Source: Mycobacterium kyorinense
Lineage (GTDB): Bacteria > Actinomycetota > Actinomycetes > Mycobacteriales > Mycobacteriaceae
Reading direction: 5' to 3'
Assembly: GCF_001672775.1 (NCBI RefSeq)
Contig: NZ_LZKJ01000108.1
Location: 1-64,000 of the forward strand
DNA length: 64,000 nucleotides
The notes below the pieces were generated by a model. It saw nothing but the letters and a program-made list of their open reading frames with translations, had not been told where the DNA came from and searched no databases. Below, piece by piece: positions 28,278 through 36,247 of the stretch. The number at the start of each line of letters is the position of its first letter. The stretch's first letter is position 1. The position numbers were made by a program, and so were the translations under genes.

Positions 28278-29315
28278 TTGAAGATCATTACCACCACCGC
28301 AATTGCAGCAGCAGCCATTGCCGCCACGGGTGCCGTCGGCGTCGCCGGCGCATCGTTTGCGTCTGCTGATGAAGCCGCAAACGTCGCAAACACCCAAAGC
28401 CTGGGTAGCCAGGCAAAAGTCGTGAACGGCACGAACATTCAAGGCTGGACCGTCAGCGACCTCAAGCCGAGCTCAGACGCCATTTCTTATCCGGTGAACG
28501 GTACTTTGTGGGAAGCCACGGCCACCGACGAAGCCATCCAGGGCGGAGCGACGCCCATCGTGTCGAACTTCAACGCCCGTTCGGCAAGTGGTCAGACCTA
28601 CCGGGTCTTGTACCAGGTCGCGACGCCGCAGGGTGTCAACCCCGCTGGGCTTGCGCAGGGCCAGAAGACCAGCGGCAAAATCTATTTCGACGTCACCGGC
28701 GACAGTCCGAACTCCGTGGTGTACACCGACGGTGGCGGCCAGGAGTTAGCGTCGTGGGTGCAATCGCAACCGCAGGGCCGGACGGGTGGCGGCAGCACGG
28801 CTTCGGCCGCCGGCAGTTCGACGGCGCCTGCTCAGGCTGGCAACACCGGGGCGACCCCGGCCGGAAACCCGTCGACGCCCCCCGCGAGTGGTAGTCAAGG
28901 CACCCCCATCCCAACCGGAAGTCAAGGGGCACCCCCGGCCACCGGTGGCGCGGCGACGCCCGCCGGCAGCCCGGCCGCACCCGGTACAGCAGGTAGCCCG
29001 GCCGCACCCGGTACAGCAGGTAGCCCGGCGGCGCCCGGTACGGCCGGCAGCCCGGCGGCACCCGGTACAGCAGGCAGCCCAGAGGCGCCAGCCGCCGGTA
29101 GTCCTGAAGCGCCAGCGGCCGGCCAGGCCCCTGGGAGCCAGGGAACCAGCCAGGGAACGCCCGCTACCGGACAGACCCCCGGGGCGCCTGCCACCGGCGG
29201 CAGCCCTGACACAGCGGGTGGAGCTCCGGCCAGCCCGACGCCTGGCGCTAGCCAGGCAACGCCGGCCGGTAGCCAGGGGACCTCTGCATCCGCGACCGAT
29301 CAGGGCGCGAGCTAA
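28278..29315 (+). CDS. Secreted MPT63/DUF1942-like protein with repetitive Pro/Gly/Ala tail
   Basis: 345 residues from TTG 28278, 12 bases after GGGGAG. The signal peptide ends ASFASADEA, with an Ala-x-Ala type site. Residues about 35-160 are a DUF1942/MPT63-like beta sandwich: GWTVSDLKPSSDAISYPV, LWEATATDEAI, TYRVLYQVATPQG and GKIYFDVTG. From about 165 to the end is a low-complexity tail of Pro, Gly, Ala, Ser and Thr, including four nine-residue repeats. MPT63 itself is a small secreted immunogen of unknown role and lacks such a tail. The tail could tether or extend the protein in the cell envelope. It lies between a kinase gene and whiB6. Confidence 0.82.
   Translation: MKIITTTAIAAAAIAATGAVGVAGASFASADEAANVANTQSLGSQAKVVNGTNIQGWTVSDLKPSSDAISYPVNGTLWEATATDEAIQGGATPIVSNFNARSASGQTYRVLYQVATPQGVNPAGLAQGQKTSGKIYFDVTGDSPNSVVYTDGGGQELASWVQSQPQGRTGGGSTASAAGSSTAPAQAGNTGATPAGNPSTPPASGSQGTPIPTGSQGAPPATGGAATPAGSPAAPGTAGSPAAPGTAGSPAAPGTAGSPAAPGTAGSPEAPAAGSPEAPAAGQAPGSQGTSQGTPATGQTPGAPATGGSPDTAGGAPASPTPGASQATPAGSQGTSASATDQGAS
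28968..29075 (+). repeat. Four tandem 27-bp repeats in the tail of the MPT63-like gene
   Basis: Units start at 28968, 28995, 29022 and 29049, each coding the nine residues SPAAPGTAG, with a partial fifth unit from 29076. The first two copies are identical; the others differ at a few third positions. The length is a multiple of three, so copy changes keep the frame and the tail could vary between strains. Confidence 0.9.
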
Positions 29316-29351
29316 AGGCACGCCTCTCTTTCTGGCGACTCGATAAATAGT

Positions 29352-29385
29352 CCGACCCCTGCGGATCGAATTCCGCAGGGGTCGG
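29352..29385. terminator. Bidirectional terminator between MPT63-like gene and whiB6
   Basis: A perfect 14-bp stem (29352-29365 with 29372-29385) with a six-base loop lies between two convergent genes. It lacks a long T run, as is common in mycobacteria. Position and stem strength support termination from both sides. Confidence 0.8.
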
Positions 29386-29440
29386 TCATTGTGGGCGCCC
29401 CGCAGCCACCCCTCGAACCTGCAGCGGGGGCCAGCCTGAA

Positions 29441-29731
29441 TTACGCGGGAACTGGCGCGGCTCGCCGCTCTCGCACGGGGTAACCGTTGCGCTCGGCAAG
29501 GGAGCGCAGCTGGCGCAGCGCGAAGGTCCGCGCGCGCCCGGTTTCCGGAACCACGACGCCTGCCCAAAGCCCTTCTATGCCAGGCAGTTCGCAGGCTTCC
29601 CGGGCGCACAGCCATCGACGCGGGCAGCCCCGGCAAATTGTCTTGGCCTCGTCATCGGCGGCGGTTGTCCAACGGTCGGGGTCCTGTGTGCATGCACCCA
29701 GCGGAAGCTCGTAGAGAGCGGTTGCGGTCAT
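29441..29731 (-). CDS. whiB6: WhiB6, Fe-S regulator of ESX-1
   Basis: 96 residues from ATG 29731 (MTATALYELPLGACTQ). The four cluster-binding Cys are at 14, 33, 36 and 42 (C-x18-C-x2-C-x5-C), followed by the turn GLWAGVV and a basic helix LRQLRSLAERNGYPVRERR that contacts DNA. WhiB6 is known to control ESX-1 gene expression in response to redox and NO and to be part of the loop linking secretion status to esx gene expression. The Mtb protein is annotated longer at the N-terminus; the extra part is not needed for the domain. It is divergent from espM, its known repressor in M. marinum. Confidence 0.92.
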   Translation of the reverse strand: MTATALYELPLGACTQDPDRWTTAADDEAKTICRGCPRRWLCAREACELPGIEGLWAGVVVPETGRARTFALRQLRSLAERNGYPVRERRAAPVPA

Positions 29732-30244
29732 GTGTCTCGTTCCTCCGGTAAGTGCCGCAGTCTCGCGGTCGCTGATTCGGAAGCGTATAGCACAAACCGT
29801 AGCGATGCAACAGAAAGCGCTACATGGAATGCTGCGGCTAGTGCTCTGCTTTACAGACGAAGGCAGGACCGTCACGGGCGCGCACCGGCGTCAATCGCAG
29901 CTGAGTGGGTCAATGGTCGGCCGCCGGACCGATCGCAGGTCGCCGTGCTATTACTGCAGGTGCAGGGTCTGGCACGGGCGATCCAACCGCGGCCGCTTGC
30001 CGCGCCCGGCGGGCCGGGAATCCGGGCCGACGAGGCGCACCGGAAGCGCTGCTGTTTGCGACGGTTTCCACATCGCCGGGCTGTAGCACCGGCACAGTTC
30101 GAGCGCCAGAACTGACGGGCACTAACGTGTCGATGTGACTAAGAAACGTAGCTAAGCCATAGCGGACGTCAGCCCGCAACGGTTAAGATCACGGTGGCGG
30201 TTGAGCCAACGCCACCGCCAACTCAATCCAAGGAAACGCCTGAG
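29732..30244. promoter_or_regulatory. whiB6-espM divergent regulatory region
   Basis: 513 bp with no convincing gene, between two divergent regulators. Established knowledge: in M. marinum EspM binds the whiB6 promoter, and in Mtb PhoP also acts there. I could not fix any single operator by eye. The length is ample for several sites and for 5' leaders. Confidence 0.55.
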
Positions 30245-31336
30245 ATGACCAACGTCGAGTCGACTGTGGGGCCAGCTCTTTTGATCGTTCACGACGGCGA
30301 CAAGTCTCATGCGATCGGAGCCGGACGCGGCGTGGTGACGATTGGCAGCAGCCCCCAGGACAGCGTGCGTATCGATGATCAACGGGTCTCCTTGAAAGTG
30401 GAGTCAACCGATGGACATTGGCGAGTAGTCGACAACGGGCCTAACGGAATGTTCGTCGACGGTCAGCAGACCAGGTCGGTAACGATCGCGGATAGGACGA
30501 CGGTCCGCCTGGGCGGTGCCAGCGATGGCAAGACGCTGGTTTTCGAAGTCGTCGTGCCGTCAAAGGGCATCGGCCAGCAACAGCCGCCAAATGAGCCCGA
30601 GGACCTCGACGTCACCGGTACCTGGCGGATCGACGACCTGGATCCAGGGGTAGTCCGTGCGGGAGCGGCGGCCGCGGCTCGACGTCGTGAACTCGACATC
30701 AGTCAGCGCAGCCTCGCGGCCGACGGGGTCATCAATGCCGGCGCGCTCATCGCTTTTGAAAAGGGCCGTAGCTGGCCGCGCGAGCGGACCCGGGCCAAGC
30801 TCGAAGAGGTATTGCGCTGGCCCCCGGGCGCCATCGCCCGGATCCGGGAGGGCGGGTCCGTCCCCGGCGAAGAAGTCACCGAAGTTCTCTCCGGAGACGA
30901 CCAGGTGCCGTTGATCGCACATGCGGTGATCGCAGCGGTGGACAGCTGCAACCTCGCGATCGCCGCCCTGCCACCGGTCGAGCACCCAGACTTCACCCGC
31001 GCGGCAGCACCGATCCTGGCGGACCTGCGTCGGGTCGAGGCGGTTGCCGTCCGCGCCACCCAAATCGGCCGGGTTACGCCGCCGTTGATCAAAGCGCTCA
31101 GCACCGTGCGCCACCACTATGACCAGCTGATGATGCTGGGCGCTACGGCGCCCGGCGCCACACTGGGCCAGCGGTTATATGCCGCTCGGCGTCGTGCCAA
31201 CCTGTCGATAACAGAGACCGCGCAGGCGGCGGGGGTGGCGGAGGACATGATCGTTGCCGCGGAGCGGGAAGAAGCGCTGCCCGCGGCGACGGCAGCGGCG
31301 ATCGCATCGCTAGTCGACCAGATCAGTTGGCGCTGA
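30245..31336 (+). CDS. espM: EspM, FHA-like/helix-turn-helix regulator (Rv3863)
   Basis: 363 residues from ATG 30245 with AAGGA upstream; GTG 30194 would add 17 residues. The N-terminal part is FHA-like (GRGVVTIGSSPQDSVRID, then VDNGPNGMFVDGQQ). The middle and C-terminus hold two helix-turn-helix-like segments (ELDISQRSLAADGVINAGALIAFEKG and RRANLSITETAQAAGVAEDMIVAAE). EspM represses whiB6 and connects ESX-1 assembly state to gene expression in M. marinum. It opens the ESX-1 locus and is followed by espG1, without the usual espE and espF. Confidence 0.88.
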   Translation: MTNVESTVGPALLIVHDGDKSHAIGAGRGVVTIGSSPQDSVRIDDQRVSLKVESTDGHWRVVDNGPNGMFVDGQQTRSVTIADRTTVRLGGASDGKTLVFEVVVPSKGIGQQQPPNEPEDLDVTGTWRIDDLDPGVVRAGAAAAARRRELDISQRSLAADGVINAGALIAFEKGRSWPRERTRAKLEEVLRWPPGAIARIREGGSVPGEEVTEVLSGDDQVPLIAHAVIAAVDSCNLAIAALPPVEHPDFTRAAAPILADLRRVEAVAVRATQIGRVTPPLIKALSTVRHHYDQLMMLGATAPGATLGQRLYAARRRANLSITETAQAAGVAEDMIVAAEREEALPAATAAAIASLVDQISWR

Positions 31337-31688
31337 CCTTCGCTGGGCGGCCAGGAGTGCTGGTCGGGCTCCAGAAATTGTGCGCGGCGGCATGTGGATG
31401 GGCCACTAAAATTTTGGCTATGGGTCGACAGATAGCGCTGGACGACCTGCGACATCGGCGATTTCAACGCGGGTGAGCGCGCTCGGCGGGGCGCTACGGG
31501 CGGCAGTGTGGCTGCACAACGGCATCTCCGCCATCCAGCGCGTGGACCCAGCCACAACACAGTAGGTTTAGGACGACGTTGCCAGCAGATAGGAGTTGCC
31601 GATGGGCGGCGAACCGCGCGCGACGGCAGCGACTCGTGGCGCGTTGTTCTCAGTCGGCGTCGACCGGCAGATGTAAACGAGGAAGACG
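31337..31688 (+). other. 352-bp gap at the espE/espF position, with a 24-codon frame (31602-31676)
   Basis: No remnant of espE or espF is recognisable. The only noteworthy frame starts at ATG 31602, six bases after AGGAG, runs MGGEPRATAATRGALF and ends at TAA 31676, 12 bases before espG1. The ribosome site is the best in this gap, so it may be a translated leader. No function is claimed. Confidence 0.45.
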
Positions 31689-32531
31689 ATGACCAGTCCC
31701 TATGCCACGGACCGCACCTCCGGCGACGTCGGCGACGTCGTCGGCGTCGAGGTGACCATCGACGGCATGTTGGTGATTGCCGACCGGCTCGGCCTCGTGG
31801 ACTTTCCGGTGTCGCTGGCCATCCGACCCAACATCCCCCAACTGGATCTACGTGAGCTCGTCTGGGATCAAGTGCGGCGCGACCTCACCGATCAGGGCGT
31901 GCTGGATATCTATGGTGCGCCACACCCCAGCGTCGCGGCCATGGTCGACACCCTCAGCAGGGCAGACCGCACGTTGGAAGCACGGTGGTGGCGCCGAGAC
32001 GTCAACGACGGCACGATGGTGCGGTTTGTCGTGTGCCGCAAGGGAGAACGCCACGTGGTGGCAGCTCGCGACGGCGACATGCTGGTCTTGCAGTTGGTGG
32101 CTCCGCAGGTCGGCTTGGCCGGGATGGTGACCACCGTATTGGGCCCCGCCTCGGCCGCCGATGTCGAACCGCTCACCGGAGTCGCAAGCAAGCTGGCCGA
32201 GTGCAGGACCGCAAGCCAAATCGCACAGTACGGCGTAGCGCCCTCCTCGGCGCGGATATACGCGGAGATCATCGCCAACCCCAGCAGCTGGGTGGAGATC
32301 ACCGCCGGCGAACGCCACCCGGGCGGCACGTCGACGCAAACCGACTTGGCGGCCGGAGTCGCCGACTCACCGCAGGGCAGGGTGGTATCGCTCCCGCGTC
32401 GGGTCAACGGCGAGCTGTACGGCAGCTTTCTTCCCGGAACACCAGAAAATCTGCAGCGAGCACTCGACGGTTTGGTCGAATTCCTGCCGTCGGGAAGCTG
32501 GTTCGAGCCCACCCCGGCCGAGTACTCGTAA
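31689..32531 (+). CDS. espG1: EspG1, ESX-1-specific PE/PPE chaperone
   Basis: 280 residues (Mtb 283). ATG 31689 follows GAGGAAG. Conserved stretches include VGVEVTIDGMLVIADRL, LEARWWRRD, VVAARDGDMLVLQLVAPQVG, a central EPLTGVASKLAECRTASQ and the end YGSFLPGTPENLQRALDGL. EspG proteins bind the tip of the cognate PPE protein (here probably PPE68) and keep the PE-PPE pair soluble in the cytoplasm before export. It is the first structural gene of ESX-1 here, followed by espH after 22 bp. Confidence 0.95.
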   Translation: MTSPYATDRTSGDVGDVVGVEVTIDGMLVIADRLGLVDFPVSLAIRPNIPQLDLRELVWDQVRRDLTDQGVLDIYGAPHPSVAAMVDTLSRADRTLEARWWRRDVNDGTMVRFVVCRKGERHVVAARDGDMLVLQLVAPQVGLAGMVTTVLGPASAADVEPLTGVASKLAECRTASQIAQYGVAPSSARIYAEIIANPSSWVEITAGERHPGGTSTQTDLAAGVADSPQGRVVSLPRRVNGELYGSFLPGTPENLQRALDGLVEFLPSGSWFEPTPAEYS

Positions 32532-32553
32532 TAAGACTCAGGAAGGACACGCG

Positions 32554-33087
32554 GTGGATGGCACTCCGCCATACCCACTAGACGGCGACGACGATCGCGA
32601 CGATCTGGCCGCATTGGACTTCTCCGTTGGCTACGACGACGGTGAGGAGTCCGTGCTCGGCGTGTTCGACGATTATCTGCCGAGCGAAGAGACCGATGCG
32701 GACGACGATTGGCCTGCGATCGCTGCCCGCGACATGGAAGAGGAAGAGCTTCAATCGCCGCTGTTCACGGTGACCAACCCGGCGGGGACGGTGACGGTGT
32801 CGGCGTTCATGGATGGACACATCCAGGGGATTGAACTGACGGCGAAAGTGACCAACATGACCGAAGCACATCTGGCTGACGAGATACTCGTCATCGCGGA
32901 TCTAGCCCGGCAGAAGGCCCGGTCCGCCCAGTACGAGTCCATTTCTGAGGCCATGCGTGAACTCGGGCAAGACAACGCGACGACGCGCGACTTCCTGACA
33001 CGCGAATTGCGGTTGCCCTCACCGGAAGAGGCGACCGCAGCGGCCGCCAAGGTTTTTGCCACCCGATACGCGAGCGATCATGACTGA
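32554..33087 (+). CDS. espH: EspH, ESX-1 secretion-associated protein
   Basis: 177 residues (Mtb 183) from GTG 32554, with AGGAAGGA upstream. The N-terminus is very acidic (DGDDDRDDLAALDF, DDGEESVLGVFDDY). The C-terminal half is a YbaB/EspL-like domain: LFTVTNPAGTVTVSAFMDGHIQGIELT and ADEILVIADLARQKARSAQY. In M. marinum EspH acts as a chaperone for EspE/EspF-class substrates. Those genes are absent here, so its client must be another protein. The end overlaps eccA1 by eight bases. Confidence 0.92.
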   Translation: MDGTPPYPLDGDDDRDDLAALDFSVGYDDGEESVLGVFDDYLPSEETDADDDWPAIAARDMEEEELQSPLFTVTNPAGTVTVSAFMDGHIQGIELTAKVTNMTEAHLADEILVIADLARQKARSAQYESISEAMRELGQDNATTRDFLTRELRLPSPEEATAAAAKVFATRYASDHD

Positions 33088-34801
33088 GCACTTGGCCAAC
33101 CTGTTTGCAAGCGCCGTCAACATGTTGCCCATGTCGCCGGCGCGGTCCCTGGAGCTGTTCACCGAAATCACCAGCTACGACGAGTCCGCTTGTGATGCAT
33201 GGGTCGGCCGCATCCGGTGCGGCGACACCGATCGGGTGACGTTGTTCCGGGCCTGGTACTCGCGGATGAACTTTGGGCGGTTGGCGGGCGCAGGCGAGAC
33301 GTCGATGACCACCCTCAACGCCAGGATTCCGATCGGCGGCTTGTACGGCGACATCACCTACCCGATCAACTCGCCGCTGGCGATCACGCTGGGCTTCGCC
33401 GCGAGCGAAGCCGCGGCCGGGAATTATGCCGACGCCATGGAGGCGTTGGAAGCCACGCCGTCCAGCGGCGCCGAGTATCTGGTGTCGTGGGCCAAGGCAG
33501 TTGTCTACGGTGCGGCGGAGCGCTGGACCGATGTGATCGATGAGGTCAGGGGTGCTCCGCATTGGACGGATAAATTCTTGGCTGCCGCCGCCGGGGTGGC
33601 CCACGGAGTTGCCGCGGCGAACCTGGGACTGTTCAGTGAAGCCGAGCGTCGGCTCACCGAGATGCACGATTCGCCGGCGGGGCAAGCATGCGGGCGAGTG
33701 ATCGCCTGGCATCTGGCGATGATCCGGCGTGGCCAAGGCAACGAAGAGTCGGCCACGCCACTGCTGGAATGGTTGCAGGCCAATTATCCAGAGCCCAAAG
33801 TTGCTGCCGCACTGAAGGATCCGTCCTATCGGCTGGTGCCTACCAGCGCCGAAAAGATCGCGGCCCGCAAGGACCCGTGGGATCCCTCCAGCGTTGTCGC
33901 CGACACGTCGGGCCAGGAGAAGCTGCTCGCCGAAGCCCAAGCAGAACTGGACCGTCAGATTGGGCTGGGCCGGGTCAAAGAGCAGATCGAAAGATACCGC
34001 GCCGCCACGCAGATGGCGAAGGTGCGCGCAGCTCGCGGCATGAAGGTCGCACAGGCGAGCAAGCACATGATCTTCGCCGGACCCCCCGGCACCGGCAAGA
34101 CGACAATCGCCCGGGTGGTGGCCAACATCCTGGCCGGGTTGGGCGTCATCACCGAGCCGAAGCTCGTCGAGACCTCCCGCAAGGACTTCGTCGCCGAGTA
34201 TGAGGGGCAGTCCGCGGTCAAGACCGCCAAGACCATCGACCGCGCCGTCGGCGGGGTGCTGTTCATCGACGAGGCATACACCTTGGTTCAGGAACGCGAC
34301 GGCCGCGCCGATCCATTCGGCACCGAGGCATTGGACACCCTGTTGGCCCGGATGGAAAACGACCGCGACCGGCTGGTGGTGATCATCGCCGGTTACAGCT
34401 CCGACATCGACCGGCTGCTGGAAGCCAACGACGGCTTGCGGTCGCGTTTCGCGACCCGGATCGAATTTGACTCGTATTCGCCCGAGGAGATTCTCGACAT
34501 CGCGAAAGTCATTGCCAGCGCCAATGACTCAGCATTGAGCACAGATGCCGCCGACCATCTGCTCGAGGCGGCGAAACTGCTCAGTCAACGGACGGTCGGC
34601 GACAAGCCGGCGCTCGACGTCGCGGGTAACGGCCGTTACGCGCGCCAACTCGTGGAGTCCGGTGAGCAGTACCGGGATATGCGCCTGACCCAAGCGGTCG
34701 ACTTCGAAACCCTGGACGTGGACCGACTGCGTGAAATCAACGGCCAGGATATGGCGGAGGCGATCGGCTCGGTGCACCGACGGCTCAACATCGGCGAGTG
34801 A
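33080..34801 (+). CDS. eccA1: EccA1, AAA+ ATPase of ESX-1
   Basis: 573 residues, same as Mtb. ATG 33080 gives MTEHLANLF. The N-terminal half is a TPR-like helical domain (LPMSPARSLELFTEITSYDESACDAW). The C-terminal AAA+ domain has Walker A GPPGTGKTT, Walker B GGVLFIDEAYTL and the Arg finger region DGLRSRFATRIEF. It is cytosolic and helps release EspG from PE/PPE substrates or supplies energy. Start inside the end of espH suggests coupled translation. Confidence 0.97.
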   Translation: MTEHLANLFASAVNMLPMSPARSLELFTEITSYDESACDAWVGRIRCGDTDRVTLFRAWYSRMNFGRLAGAGETSMTTLNARIPIGGLYGDITYPINSPLAITLGFAASEAAAGNYADAMEALEATPSSGAEYLVSWAKAVVYGAAERWTDVIDEVRGAPHWTDKFLAAAAGVAHGVAAANLGLFSEAERRLTEMHDSPAGQACGRVIAWHLAMIRRGQGNEESATPLLEWLQANYPEPKVAAALKDPSYRLVPTSAEKIAARKDPWDPSSVVADTSGQEKLLAEAQAELDRQIGLGRVKEQIERYRAATQMAKVRAARGMKVAQASKHMIFAGPPGTGKTTIARVVANILAGLGVITEPKLVETSRKDFVAEYEGQSAVKTAKTIDRAVGGVLFIDEAYTLVQERDGRADPFGTEALDTLLARMENDRDRLVVIIAGYSSDIDRLLEANDGLRSRFATRIEFDSYSPEEILDIAKVIASANDSALSTDAADHLLEAAKLLSQRTVGDKPALDVAGNGRYARQLVESGEQYRDMRLTQAVDFETLDVDRLREINGQDMAEAIGSVHRRLNIGE

Positions 34802-34804
34802 CAC

Positions 34805-36247
34805 ATGGCGGGATTCCGGCTTACCACCAAGGTTCAGGTCAGCGGTTGGCGGTTTTTGCTGCGGCGCGTCGAGCACGCCATCGTGCGGCGAGACACCCGC
34901 ATGTTCGACGACCCGCTGCAGTTCTACAGCCGGGCGGTGGGCCTCGGCATCGTGATCGCGGTACTGATCGGGGTCGGGGCCGGATTGCTGGCTTACTTCA
35001 AGCCGCTAGGCCGGCAAAGCGGCGACAGTCTGCTCGTTGACCGCACCACCAACCAGCTTTATGTGGTGATGTCCGGAACCGGCGAGCTGCACCCCGTCTA
35101 CAACCTGACGTCCGCGCGACTGGTGCTGGGCAGCTCGGGCAACCCGCACGCGGTGAAGTCCAGCGAACTGGACAAGATGCCGAAGGGCCAGCGCATCGGC
35201 ATCCCGGGCGCCCCGTACGCCACCCCGGTTACGTCAGATGCCTCGTCGGACTGGACGCTGTGTGACACCGTCGCCAACCCGGAGAGTGTTGCTCCTGCCG
35301 TCCAGACGTCGGTGATAGCGATGCCGTTGGTTACCGATGCGTCGATCGGTCCGGTGCGGCCGAATCAGGCGTTAATCGCGTCGTATCAAGGCAGGGAATG
35401 GGTGGTGACCAAAGCGGGCCGCCATGTCATCGATTTGACCGACCGCGCGGTCGCCTCGGCGGTCGGGATACCCGTCACCGCAAGGGCCACCCCGATGTCC
35501 GAAGGCGTGTACAACGCGATACCCGATGCCGGACCCTGGCAGGTACCACCGATTCCCGCTGCGGGCGCACCGAATTCTCTTGGGCTGCCGGAGAATCTGG
35601 TGATCGGGTCAGTGTTTCAAACCCAGAGCGAGACGGGTCCGCAGAAATTCGTGGTGCTGCCCGATGGTGTTGCCCGAGTGAACGCGACCACGTCGGCGGC
35701 GCTACGGGCAACCAATTCCTATGGGCTGATCGCGCCTCCGTCGATCGAGTCCAGCCTGGTGGCGCGGATCCCTGAGCGGGTGTACGGCTCGCCGCTGCCG
35801 GACGAGCCGCTGAAGATTCTGCCCCGGCAGGAGGCGCCCGTACTGTGCTGGTCATGGGAGCGTGAACCCGGCGACCAGTCCGCCAAGACTGCTGTGCTCA
35901 CCGGCCGCCACTTGCCGATCTCACCTACGGCGATGCGCACCGGTATCAAGCAAATCGAAGGAACCACGACGGTTTACACGGATGGCGGAAAATATGTGCG
36001 CCTACAGTCGCCGGACCCGAAGCATGGCGAGGCGTTGTACTACATCGACCCACAGGGGGTGCGGTATGGCTTGCCGGACGAAGAAACGGCCAAGTATCTC
36101 GGCTTGACGTCGCCCAAGAACGCGCCGTGGGCCGTCGTGCGCCTGCTGGTAGATGGACCGGTGCTGTCCAAGCAGGCTGCGCTACTGGAGCACGACACCC
36201 TGCCCCCGGACCCGAAACCCCGGAAAATTGAAAGCCGAGGCGGCTGA
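34805..36247 (+). CDS. eccB1: EccB1, ESX-1 membrane core component
   Basis: 480 residues, same as Mtb. A short cytoplasmic N-terminus ([23 protein letters not shown]) precedes one membrane helix ([19 protein letters not shown]) and a large periplasmic domain with repeats, including [36 protein letters not shown]-like segments and the final [20 protein letters not shown]. EccB forms the periplasmic part of the type VII pore and binds EccC and EccD. It begins three bases after eccA1 and its stop overlaps the eccCa1 start. Confidence 0.97.
   Translation: MAGFRLTTKVQVSGWRFLLRRVEHAIVRRDTRMFDDPLQFYSRAVGLGIVIAVLIGVGAGLLAYFKPLGRQSGDSLLVDRTTNQLYVVMSGTGELHPVYNLTSARLVLGSSGNPHAVKSSELDKMPKGQRIGIPGAPYATPVTSDASSDWTLCDTVANPESVAPAVQTSVIAMPLVTDASIGPVRPNQALIASYQGREWVVTKAGRHVIDLTDRAVASAVGIPVTARATPMSEGVYNAIPDAGPWQVPPIPAAGAPNSLGLPENLVIGSVFQTQSETGPQKFVVLPDGVARVNATTSAALRATNSYGLIAPPSIESSLVARIPERVYGSPLPDEPLKILPRQEAPVLCWSWEREPGDQSAKTAVLTGRHLPISPTAMRTGIKQIEGTTTVYTDGGKYVRLQSPDPKHGEALYYIDPQGVRYGLPDEETAKYLGLTSPKNAPWAVVRLLVDGPVLSKQAALLEHDTLPPDPKPRKIESRGG

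Noticed and set aside
28968..29075. A CRISPR-like array in the 27-bp repeats
   Set aside because: The repeats are contiguous, without spacers, and encode a steady nine-residue unit.
28746..29636. A 296-codon reverse frame over the MPT63-like tail and whiB6 end
   Set aside because: Arg/Gly/Cys-rich composition from reading the repeat tail backward; no domain or ribosome site.
33056..33079. Longer start for eccA1
   Set aside because: ATG 33080 gives the same length and N-terminus as Mtb EccA1; upstream codons belong to the end of espH.
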